In this document: piece by piece, positions 9,982 to 16,245 of the stretch
Position numbering within the stretch: position 1 is the stretch's first letter
Layout of the letters: the number at the start of each line of letters is the position of its first letter
From: Rhynchopus sp. YZ270_cl-10
Taxonomy: Eukaryota; Euglenozoa; Diplonemea; Diplonemida; Diplonemidae
Direction: 5' to 3'
NCBI GenBank assembly: GCA_964035575.1
Contig: CAXIVB010000021.1
Location: 1-64,000, forward strand
DNA length: 64,000 nucleotides
Notes under the pieces: model-generated
What the model saw: only the letters and a program-made list of their open reading frames with translations
Database searches by the model: none
What the model was told of the DNA's origin: nothing
Made by a program: the position numbers and the translations under genes

Positions 9982-10153
9982 TTTTTTTTTGTCCCCCGGA
10001 TCACACGTATTTTTTACACTGGTGTCTTCTTCATGCTTCCCAGACCAACACATATGTGCAGACATACCCATCACCCACAGGTGGCAAGTGGCAGGCTGCA
10101 GTAACCCATTGAAATATTGGTTTCAAAAAACGACCATATGGTTTATGCTACTG

Positions 10154-10173
10154 GCATGCTTCCCTGAGCATAT
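10154..10173 (+). promoter_or_regulatory. PSE-like element of SL gene d
   Basis: GGCATGCTTCCCTGAGCATA; GCTTCC at 10158, 47 nt before 10205. A similar CATGCTTCCCAG at 10033 has no recognisable RNA at that spacing. Confidence 0.72.
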
Positions 10174-10204
10174 ACATGTCGAAAGCTGTGTAGAGAAAAA
10201 GAGC

Positions 10205-10316
10205 AACCAACGATTTCTAAAGCTACAGTTTCTGTACTTCATTGGTATGGAAGCATGAAGATTACTCTTCTCACACAACTTTGTCAAAACATGGCCGGTT
10301 TCGAAAGAGACTGGCC
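10205..10316 (+). ncRNA. candidate spliced-leader RNA, copy d
   Basis: Leader and donor identical to the others. 3' hairpin arm reads GGCCGGTTTC, so two pairs become G·U wobbles and the stem is kept. Linker GATTACTCTTCTC. Confidence 0.75.
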
Positions 10317-10412
10317 TTTTTTACGTTAGCATGATTGTCTTTGTGTGTCTTTGTGCAAAGCAAAAAAAAAACACACACAAGAAGTGAGGATCTTCAAAAC
10401 CACGTTTTTGAC

Positions 10413-10446
10413 CTGACCCACCTCCAACTAGACAACCCTGTCTTGT
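10413..10446 (+). promoter_or_regulatory. Pol III-type upstream element of SRP RNA
   Basis: CTGACCCACCTCC then a near-palindrome CTAGACAACCCTGTCTTG. Starts 57 nt before the SRP RNA 5' GAGCCGGG at 10470. Confidence 0.7.
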
Positions 10447-10469
10447 ATTCCGACAATATGGTATCTATT

Positions 10470-10786
10470 GAGCCGGGATGTGTTGGCTGCATCCTGAAAC
10501 CCCTAGCTTCTGGGGGGGCAAGCTTCTCCAGAACTGGGCACTCTTTGAGGTGGACCAAAGGCACCTTCAACTTCTGTGTTGATGTGTTGTCCGTGTTAGT
10601 CTACTGTCCTGTTTGCGGCCTTGGTGTAAACCAGGGCAACAATCAGAGTGAAATGGGGTGAACCGGGCCAGGCTGGTCTCACAGAGCAGCTCATAACTCC
10701 TGCAGTGGACAGTTCAAGGATCGCAGCACAGAGCAGAGTGAGGGTGTTTCCAACTCAATGGCTTGAACTGGAGAAGCGTTTCTTTT
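10470..10786 (+). ncRNA. 7SL: SRP RNA (7SL)
   Basis: Signal recognition particle RNA, scaffold for targeting ribosomes to the ER. The S-domain helix 8 signature is clear: GGGGTGAACCGGGCCAGG (GTGAACC at 10658-10664), then AGAGCAGCTCATAACTCC, the SRP54-binding asymmetric loop. The 5' end GAGCCGGG starts the Alu domain. The 3' end CTGGAGAAGC (10768-10777) pairs perfectly with GCTTCTCCAG (10522-10531), closing the long rod. Transcription ends in TTTCTTTTTT. The helix 8 apical loop reads CTG-GTCTCA-CAG, six bases rather than the usual GNAR tetraloop. Confidence 0.88.
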
Positions 10787-10895
10787 TTACATTTTTCCAT
10801 GTGAACATTGTTTCCACATCACCATACACATGTGTTGTTGATACACCCCACCACGTTGCCCAGACCATTCCTACCCACATTATTCACCACAAGTG

Positions 10896-10915
10896 GCATG
10901 TTTACCAGTACATGT
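10896..10915 (+). promoter_or_regulatory. PSE-like element of SL gene e
   Basis: GCATGTTTACCAGTACATGT, the most diverged version, still 47 nt before the SL start at 10947. Confidence 0.65.
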
Positions 10916-10946
10916 TGGTGCTTAGAGCAATGTTAAGAAAAAGGGC

Positions 10947-11059
10947 AACCAACGATTTCTAAAGCTACAGTTTCTGTACTTCATTGGTATGGAAGCATGA
11001 AGATTATATTCTTCTCACACAACTTTGTCAAACATGGCCAGCCTCGAAAGAGACTGGCC
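10947..11059 (+). ncRNA. candidate spliced-leader RNA, copy e
   Basis: Leader and donor conserved. The 3' stem arm GGCCAGCCTC creates one C·A mismatch against GAGACTGGCC, and the A run after the Sm-like site has three rather than four A. Likely functional but the most diverged copy. Confidence 0.7.
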
Positions 11060-11123
11060 TTTTTTACGTCACCATGAGAAAAAACATTCACACATATGAT
11101 GCATGTACAAAGTGTGTGTCACC

Positions 11124-11157
11124 CTGACCCACCTCCAACAAGACAACCCTGTCTTGT
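11124..11157 (+). promoter_or_regulatory. Pol III-type upstream element of RNA paralogue B
   Basis: CTGACCCACCTCC and the palindrome ACAAGACAACCCTGTCTTGT. The first base is exactly 57 nt before GGGTGC at 11181. Confidence 0.72.
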
Positions 11158-11180
11158 TTTCCCATACTCTCCCTATGTTT

Positions 11181-11505
11181 GGGTGCTAAGTTAGTGTGCT
11201 ACTTCGAAACCAAACAACTCGTTCAGCAACAGCTAAAACTTGAAAAGACCTTTCTATTTAAGAAAATTCTTTACAATTTTTATGATGCGGTCCTGCTGTT
11301 GGGCCTGATATGGCCCAAGGCGGAACTACTTTCATATGATGTAAATCCCGTACGTTCGTACAGAATATTACCCATGATGATTATTCTTACATTAGCGTGT
11401 AACACTAATTCTGACTGCGTTCTATTTCACACTTCAAATATTAGAACTGGATGTGGGGCTGCCAGTTTACTGGTGGTCCCGATCCAGCACACAACGCAAG
11501 CACCC
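11181..11505 (+). ncRNA. 325-nt structured RNA of unknown identity, paralogue B
   Basis: Plus-strand paralogue of 1135-1464. The first 19 bases pair with the last 19 (GTGTGC with GCACAC, GGGTGC with GCACCC), and seven T follow. Internal hairpins: TTGGGCC/GGCCCAA at 11299-11318 and GTAC/GTAC at 11350-11361. In paralogue A the first stem begins GC...GC instead of TT...AA, a compensatory change supporting selection on structure. The upstream element is shared with U6 and SRP RNA, so Pol III transcription is likely. ATGATGA and CTGA occur like C and D boxes, but paralogue A lacks both, so a box C/D identity is not supported. Confidence 0.65.
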
Positions 11506-11569
11506 TTTTTTATATTTTCCCACCCAGCACCCCCCCTGTGTCTGTGTTGTTGCCTAAGCATCGCCTTTT

Positions 11570-11589
11570 ACAGGCTTCCTTGCAGGGAG
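11570..11589 (+). promoter_or_regulatory. PSE-like element before small RNA candidate
   Basis: ACAGGCTTCCTTGCAGGGAG resembles the snRNA element; GCTTCC at 11574 predicts a start near 11622. In unit 3 it reads CTTCCTTGTGGGG, weaker. Confidence 0.45.
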
Positions 11590-11621
11590 TGTTCGGTCAA
11601 GTGATAGTGATGAAGAAGGAC

Positions 11622-11722
11622 AGGGGCGAGTTTTCTCGTGAAATGCTTTGAAGCCTCTGACATTGAGAGGCTCGCTCCGACCTCTGTTTTTAATAACCCA
11701 CATCACAGTGGTAACCACTGTG
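11622..11722 (+). ncRNA. possible small snRNA-type gene, unknown
   Basis: Placed by promoter spacing. The sequence folds: GGGGCG pairs with CGCTCC around a perfect hairpin AGCCTCT-GACATTG-AGAGGCT, then CTGTTTTTAATA, then a perfect CACAGTG-GTAAC-CACTGTG hairpin. The T5 could be an Sm-like stretch or a Pol III stop; in the latter case the RNA ends near 11691. In unit 3 the last hairpin is destroyed by substitutions. No family recognised. Confidence 0.35.
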
Positions 11723-11770
11723 TATGTATGGTATGTATGGTATGTTTGTTTTTGTTTTGTTAAAAAAGAG

Positions 11771-11957
11771 GGTATGCCACTCCTGGATGTTGTGCAGCTC
11801 CAGGGCAACATGTGTGAACGGACCAGGTTGCCCTGGCGACCCGTCACCCCAATGAGAAATTGCGTTAATATCATCAGTGCACAAGGCACTGTATCAGATA
11901 TTAAGCTGATAAGAACAGATAATACACTTGATCTTAGCCAAAAGGCCGAGAAGGTAT
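11771..11957 (-). ncRNA. U2: U2 spliceosomal RNA
   Basis: U2 snRNA, which pairs with the intron branch site and with U6. From the 5' end: ATACCTTCTCGGCCTTTTGG, then CTAAGATCAAGTGTATTATC, then TGTTCTTATCAGCTTAATAT and a 3' domain with hairpins GCCAGG-GCAA-CCTGGTC and CCTGGAGCTGCACAACATCC (stem-loop IV type). 187 nt, close to the usual 188. The branch-recognition hexamer, usually GTAGTA, is GTATTA (11925 down to 11920) in all three units. The Sm region CAATTTCTC is atypical. The 5' end is 47-48 nt from its promoter element. Confidence 0.95.
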
Positions 11958-11989
11958 GACTTCTTTTTAGTCCATACCGAATTCGACAC

Positions 11990-12009
11990 CCATGTACAGG
12001 GAAGCATGA
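11990..12009 (-). promoter_or_regulatory. PSE-like element of U2
   Basis: Minus-strand CATGCTTCCCTGTACATG, 47-48 nt before the U2 5' A. A second diverged copy (CTTCCCTGTGACATGGG) lies upstream near 12056-12071 inside a short direct duplication. Confidence 0.75.
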
Positions 12010-12109
12010 TTATGATCAATATTACTAGGAAACAACAAGGCAAGCAGATTACACACCCATGTCACAGGGAAGTAAGTGAAGGTGATGATCAATCTTATTA
12101 GTAAAAACA

Positions 12110-12252
12110 AGGCCGCCGAAGCAGCTACACAAATTGCCAATGTGGCAACGCCGAAGCGGCCCATGGCGGGAATTGGGTAGTTTTCAACCAGCAATCTCTC
12201 CACAGCGTCCCTATTTGGTCATTGCTTATGGAATTATCCCGAGCGCAAGAAT
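12110..12252 (-). ncRNA. U4: U4 spliceosomal RNA
   Basis: U4 snRNA, partner and chaperone of U6. 5' ATTCTTGCGCTCGGGA pairs with U6 TCCC...GCGCAAGGAT (stem II), and GATTGCTGGTTGAAAACT holds stem I and the 5' stem-loop boundary. CCCAATTCCCGCC matches the central domain. Sm site AATTTGTG (12128-12135) is followed by a terminal hairpin AGCTGC-TTCG-GCGGCC. About 143 nt, near the family size of 145. Same strand as U2, about 150 bp apart. Confidence 0.93.
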
Positions 12253-12284
12253 ACCTCCTTTTCTCCCAGTCGTGTCACAAAGCT

Positions 12285-12304
12285 ATGTCCACAGGGAAGT
12301 GTGT
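12285..12304 (-). promoter_or_regulatory. PSE-like element of U4
   Basis: Minus-strand CACACTTCCCTGTGGACATA, about 47 nt before the U4 start. Confidence 0.72.
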
Positions 12305-12720
12305 TGGGGTGGTAACATATAGACACCACGTAAAGTTAACACACCAAAACTACCACCGCCAATGTGCCTCCCTATAGACATCTGTGCAGCCGATAGGTGG
12401 AACAAACAAGGGCAAGACTGTACTCTACACAGGATCTGTTTTTGAGTGCATTCGTGTTGAAGATTGTTTTCTTCGGCACAAGACCAAAGCTGGATGATGA
12501 CATAGGTTGGGCATGTGCAGCATGAGCACTTGCGATGATTGTCACATACTTCTTGTATTGTTTTGTCTCTCCCCTGTATGGCGCAGGGAAGAGTACCAGG
12601 CACAGCCCTTCCACTTACAGCTTGTTTTTAAGAAAAACCTCAAAAAAGGCTTCACATTACTTTTTTCACCTTCAAGGACATCTTGATCAATCAAGAAGTT
12701 ACCACACTATCCTCGCTCTC

Positions 12721-12740
12721 AACATGCTTCCATGTGTAGC
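12721..12740 (+). promoter_or_regulatory. PSE-like element of U5
   Basis: AACATGCTTCCATGTGTAGC; GCTTCC at 12725, 47-49 nt before the U5 start. Confidence 0.72.
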
Positions 12741-12773
12741 AAAGTGCACACAGCAATAGAACAAAACAGAGCC

Positions 12774-12890
12774 ATATCACGGTTCTTGCCCATATCGAAC
12801 TCATCTTTCGCCTTTTACTAAAGATGACCGTGGGTAAGAGCCACTATGTGAAAGCATAATTTTTGAAGGGGCCTTTGTGTCTCATCTGTT
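12774..12890 (+). ncRNA. U5: U5 spliceosomal RNA
   Basis: U5 snRNA, which aligns exons in the spliceosome. The invariant loop I is intact: CATCTTTCGCCTTTTACTAA with GCCTTTTAC at 12810-12818, closed by AAAGATG. CGGTTCTTGCCC pairs with GGGTAAGAGCC as the lower stem. Sm site AATTTTTGA at 12858-12866, then a 3' region GGGGCCTTTGTGTCTC that folds only weakly. The 3' end is approximate. Confidence 0.93.
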
Positions 12891-12908
12891 TTTAAGTCTT
12901 GACAACCA

Positions 12909-12928
12909 CTACGCTTCCCTGAAGGTGT
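12909..12928 (+). promoter_or_regulatory. PSE-like element of U1
   Basis: CTACGCTTCCCTGAAGGTGT; GCTTCC at 12913, 47-50 nt before the U1 start. Confidence 0.68.
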
Positions 12929-12962
12929 TGGAGTTTCGCATGTTGTTAAACTCAGCTAGAGG

Positions 12963-13121
12963 TTACATACCTTACTGGTGTCTGACCTGATCAACAAGGG
13001 CGTCGACACACCAGTGGCCCTTGCATTGCACTGCGCAGGGGATACTGGTGGCACTAGCTTCGGCTGGCTTGCACAGTGAAATTTTTGACAGCGGCGGTGC
13101 TGTGCTTTGCACAAACCCGCC
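12963..13121 (+). ncRNA. U1: U1 spliceosomal RNA with altered 5' end
   Basis: U1 snRNA, which recognises 5' splice sites. Stem-loop I is closed by GGTGTC/GACACC and carries GATCAACAAG (12989-12998), close to the U1-70K loop GATCANGAAG. Stem-loop II has ATTGCAC (13025-13031), the U1A loop core. Sm site AATTTTTGA at 13080-13088, then a 3' hairpin GGCGG...CCGCC with inner TGTGC/GCACA. 159 nt, near the usual 164. The recognition sequence reads ACATACC (12965-12971) where nearly all U1 have ACTTACC, predicting a GGTATGT donor. The start could be 12960-12965. Identity rests on overall architecture; stem-loop III is not clear. Confidence 0.87.
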
Positions 13122-13406
13122 TTTTTAAACAAACAAACCAAAACAAACATGATCACACAAACCATCATGTTACCCAGTAAACCCAGTAAACCCAGCACAC
13201 TGGTCTAGAGGGATCGACCACTGAGTGGTGACCTGTGAGCACACAGGCACCTGCTCCGATGCAGTAGTGCAGCGCACTAAGTGCTGTGCTAAGGACTGGC
13301 CAAACTTGTTAAACCTGCTGACCCACAAACCGGTTTTCACAACCGAAGCAAAAACAAGCTCAGAAATAAAAAGCTCTTCAAAGGTTTTCGAACCTGACTC
13401 AGTATT

Positions 13407-13525
13407 GGATTCGGCCATACTCTGGTGAATGCACCTCATCCCGCCTGATTTGAGAAGTTAAGCACCAGCAGGCCTGGATAGTACTGGCGTGGGTGACCAG
13501 CTGGGAAGTCCGGGTGCTTGAATCC
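13407..13525 (+). rRNA. 5S rRNA: 5S ribosomal RNA
   Basis: Third 5S gene of the unit, on the plus strand, with GGATTC/GAATCC ends and a T6 terminator. It marks the junction of the small-RNA block and the tRNA cluster. Same 119-nt length as the two minus-strand copies, differing by a G for A in CTGGTGAATGCACC. Confidence 0.97.
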
Positions 13526-13608
13526 TTTTTTCCTTATTTGTGGTGTAACACACAGAAGTTGGTTGAAAAGTGAACTGATAGTATTCAGCGCAAAGCATGA
13601 TTATTGAA

Positions 13609-13679
13609 GGGTATATAGCTCAGTGGTAGAGCATTCGGCTGCAGTCCGAACGGTCCCTGGTTCGAACCCGGGTGTGCCC
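13609..13679 (+). tRNA. tRNA-Cys-GCA: tRNA-Cys (GCA)
   Basis: Acceptor GGGTATA/TGTGCCC, anticodon stem TTCGG/CCGAA, loop CTGCAGT giving GCA with T33. First gene of the 44-gene tRNA cluster; T run after it. Confidence 0.96.
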
Positions 13680-13781
13680 TCTCTTTTTGTTTCAAGACCA
13701 GATTTTCTCTTGAGTGTTACTTCTCCCTTTTTGGTTTTGAATTCCATCCCCACCTTGTAAAGATTCGTTTAAGAAATGTAA

Positions 13782-13853
13782 GGGGGTTTAGCTCAAATGG
13801 TAGAGCGCTCGCTCAGCATGCGAGAGGTAGAGGGATCGATACCCTCAATCTCC
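13782..13853 (+). tRNA. tRNA-Ala-AGC: tRNA-Ala (AGC)
   Basis: Acceptor GGGGGTT/AATCTCC with G3·T70, anticodon stem CTCGC/GCGAG, loop TCAGCAT giving AGC with C33. The T loop is ATCGATA, with A at position 54. Confidence 0.93.
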
Positions 13854-13945
13854 AAACATTTTTTGGCTTGGAAACACTGTTGTGATATTTCCAGATCTCG
13901 ATTCTTTTTGGTACCAAAGAAAAAGAAGGAAGCGACAGAATTGTA

Positions 13946-14016
13946 TCTCCTATGGTGTAGTGGTTAGCACTCGAGACTCTGAATCTCGCGACCGCGGTTC
14001 GAATCCGCGTAGGAGA
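13946..14016 (+). tRNA. tRNA-Gln-CTG: tRNA-Gln (CTG)
   Basis: Acceptor TCTCCTA/TAGGAGA, anticodon stem CGAGA/TCTCG, loop CTCTGAA giving CTG. T arm CGCGG-TTCGAAT-CCGCG. Confidence 0.96.
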
Positions 14017-14110
14017 ACTTTCCTTTTTCTCCGTTTCGTCCCTTGTTATTCTCCTCTATGACTGGTTGAAACACATTCCCACTTCCATATTCTTGTTGGC
14101 TTTTATTGAA

Positions 14111-14191
14111 GGCGAGATGGCCGAGTGGTCTAAGGCGCCAGGTTAAGGCCCTGGTCCCTTCGGGGGCGTGGGTTCAAACCCCACTCTCGTC
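14111..14191 (+). tRNA. tRNA-Leu-AAG: tRNA-Leu (AAG)
   Basis: Class II. Acceptor GGCGAGA/TCTCGTC, anticodon stem CCAGG/CCTGG, loop TTAAGGC giving AAG, long variable arm TCCCTTCGGGGGC. Confidence 0.96.
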
Positions 14192-14281
14192 ACTTGTTAT
14201 TCTTTTTCATTTTCATTTTCAATCTATCCCTTTTGTTTTGTTTTCAAGATTGTGCAAAACACAAAAAGCACACTTGTCAGG

Positions 14282-14353
14282 TCCTCCTTGGCGCAGTCGG
14301 TAGCGCGTCAGGCTGTTAACCTGCAGGTCGTTGGTTCGAACCCAACAGGAGGA
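14282..14353 (+). tRNA. tRNA-Asn-GTT: tRNA-Asn (GTT), copy 1
   Basis: Acceptor TCCTCCT/AGGAGGA, loop CTGTTAA giving GTT. The outer anticodon-stem pair is a T·C mismatch. A second gene with the same body lies at 19835. Confidence 0.95.
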
Positions 14354-14412
14354 GACTTTTTTCCCTTCTCAAACCATTTTCTGTTCTTTGCAAAAGTCAT
14401 AAAAAACTGGGA

Positions 14413-14494
14413 AGGCGAGATGGCCGAGCGGTCTAAGGCGCCAGGTTTAGGCCCTGGTCTCTTCGGAGGCGTGGGTTCAAACCCCACTCTCGTC
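14413..14494 (+). tRNA. tRNA-Leu-TAG: tRNA-Leu (TAG)
   Basis: Close relative of the Leu-AAG gene at 14111; loop TTTAGGC giving TAG, variable arm TCTCTTCGGAGGC. Confidence 0.96.
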
Positions 14495-14559
14495 ACGTTA
14501 TTACCATTTTTCCGCAGAAAACCCACCTCTTGTGGAAAACAGTTCCGGTCATTATTGTA

Positions 14560-14631
14560 GCAGCTATCGTCTAGTGGTTAGGACGCTCGCCTCACACGCG
14601 AGAGATCGTCGGTTCAATCCCGACTAGCTGT
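14560..14631 (+). tRNA. tRNA-Val-CAC: tRNA-Val (CAC)
   Basis: Acceptor GCAGCTA/TAGCTGT, anticodon stem CTCGC/GCGAG, loop CTCACAC giving CAC. Shares its body with Val-TAC at 23784. Confidence 0.95.
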
Positions 14632-14722
14632 AATTTCTTTTTGAACTTTCCTTCACATTTTCGTTCAATGCAACGATCGAAAAGATGTCCCCATGCAGAT
14701 AATAGTTTTGCCTACTATCAGA

Positions 14723-14793
14723 TCCGCTGTAGTATAGTGGTTAGAACAGCCGGCTCTCACCCGGCAGACCGGGGTTCAATTCCCCGCAGCGGA
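14723..14793 (+). tRNA. tRNA-Glu-CTC: tRNA-Glu (CTC)
   Basis: Acceptor TCCGCTG/CAGCGGA, anticodon stem GCCGG/CCGGC, loop CTCTCAC giving CTC. Confidence 0.95.
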
Positions 14794-14888
14794 AAATACC
14801 TTTTTTTAGACCAAGTTTTGGAGAGAAGAATTTCTGACTTTTGAATATTAACGCCATCATGTAAATCTGGATGAAGAAAATAATCAGT

Positions 14889-14959
14889 GGCTTAGTGGTC
14901 TAGTGGCATGATTCTCGCTTCGGGTGCGAGAGGTCCAGGGTTCGATTCCCTGCTGAGCC
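14889..14959 (+). tRNA. tRNA-Pro-CGG: tRNA-Pro (CGG)
   Basis: Acceptor GGCTTAG/CTGAGCC, anticodon stem CTCGC/GCGAG, loop TTCGGGT giving CGG. One base from Pro-TGG at 23096. Confidence 0.96.
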
Positions 14960-15175
14960 CCTCTTTTTATTTAGGTAGTTTCTTGCTTGGGAATTGTTTA
15001 GAAAAATTATTTCCACATCTTTTCGACCACCAAAATCCCAAGATGAAGAAGTTTGGAAAAGTGCATTTTTGTGAAAGTATTTTGCCATATCTTTGTTGTC
15101 ACCAAAATCCCAAGATGGTGAGAGAATCTTGAAAAATCATTTTCCATATTTTCACTTCCCAGTGAAAAAGAGAAT

Positions 15176-15247
15176 ACCCATGGTGGGGATCGAACCCACA
15201 ATCTTTCGCTTAGGAAGCGAACGCCTTATCCATTGGGCTACACGGGC
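15176..15247 (-). tRNA. tRNA-Arg-CCT: tRNA-Arg (CCT)
   Basis: Acceptor GCCCGTG/CATGGGT, anticodon stem TTCGC/GCGAA, loop TTCCTAA giving CCT. First minus-strand gene of the cluster. Confidence 0.95.
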
Positions 15248-15353
15248 CTAATAGTTTTACCTTCTTTCCTTTTCTCTGGGGTGGTCAAATTTAGGACAAG
15301 AGACTTTTCTGCATGACCACCCCACAATGATTCTTTGGTTTAAATGAATGTGA

Positions 15354-15425
15354 GCCTCCCTAGCTCAGTCGGTAGAGCGCAAGGCCCTTAACCTTGTGGT
15401 CGCGGGTTCGAGCCCCGCGGGAGGT
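15354..15425 (+). tRNA. tRNA-Lys-CTT: tRNA-Lys (CTT), copy 1
   Basis: Acceptor GCCTCCC/GGGAGGT, anticodon stem CAAGG/CCTTG, loop CCCTTAA giving CTT with C33. The minus-strand copy at 20466 has the same loop. Confidence 0.94.
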
Positions 15426-15426
15426 G

Positions 15427-16245
15427 CTTTTCTTTTTGAATGTTCACGATTTTGCAGGTTTCTGAGATTTTGAGGCAAATGAAAACCAAAAAATATTTCC
15501 TCCACTTGATCTCAGTTCTGTTTCGTTGGCAAGTTGAGAGTGGAATTTGGGTGAAAATATGTGTTTTCCGAACCAACACAGGACTCCCACCGACCGGTGT
15601 AGGTTTTGCGTTCAACCAGGTGTGAACTGCTTCCACTCGCGAAAAGTGCCAGACCCTTTTGCTGGGGATAGCACGTTTCAGCCCCACAACTTATCTCCTT
15701 TCTGGGCATGTCCAGTGTGCTCAGCTGCCGCTTCTTGGCGACTCACCAGTACAGAGTGGTGGAATCCAGCACAGAATGGAATGGCTGGGAAATCCTTAGC
15801 AATCCATAATTCAGATGGAAAAACTCCTGACCCGGCTATTGAATTTTCGGATCATTTTCTCAGTCACAATGCAAGCACAGAATGGAAACCAAAACCAAGC
15901 ACAGAATGGAACACGGCTATAAGACTCCAGCCATTCCATTCTGTGCTGGTTTTTCGTTTCCATTCTGTGCTTGCATTGTGACTGAGAAAATGATCTGAAA
16001 ATTCAATACCCGGGTCAGGAGTTTTTTTTTCCACTCCTAACAAATCCTTACAGTAAGCCTATAAGTCTCCAGCCATTCCATTCTGTGCTGGTTTTTGGAG
16101 CCCATTCTGTGAGCACTCGCTCGGGCCTGTACTGGAGTATAGCGGCCAGGCCATCTCCCTTCTGCGTTCCTGCCTGTCACATCCAGTGCTCAGTTGCTGC
16201 TTCTTCAGCACAACCGCATCACATCACATCACCAAAAAATAGAAA
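15427..16245. other. gene-free gap with foldback repeat
   Basis: Apart from the inverted repeat at about 15763-16096, nothing recognisable. 15440-15700 is ordinary A+T-rich DNA and 16100-16240 holds short CATCACATCACATCAC runs. Confidence 0.7.
15763..16096. repeat. imperfect inverted repeat (foldback)
   Basis: The left arm has CCAGCACAGAATGGAATGGC, CCTGACCCGGCTATTGAATT, CATTTTCTCAGTCACAATGC and AAGCACAGAATGGAA. The right arm carries their reverse complements in opposite order. Arms total about 150 bp, like a decayed foldback element or MITE. Unit 2 copy at 40251. Confidence 0.75.

Noticed and set aside
10033-10140. Another snRNA after the CATGCTTCCCAG element at 10033
   Set aside because: The sequence 47 nt downstream shows only a short TTGAAA/TTTCAA hairpin, no Sm site, and changes between units. 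Probably a leftover promoter duplicate.
11181-11505. 330-nt RNA as U3 snoRNA or RNase P/MRP RNA
   Set aside because: ATGATGA and TCTGA look like C and D boxes in paralogue B, but paralogue A has TGACGA and TCCGA instead. Box A of U3 and the P4 core motifs of RNase P/MRP were not found.
12056-12075. A further minus-strand snRNA gene driven by CTTCCCTGTGACATGGG
   Set aside because: The predicted start falls inside the U2 promoter region. The segment is a short direct duplication of the U2 upstream DNA.
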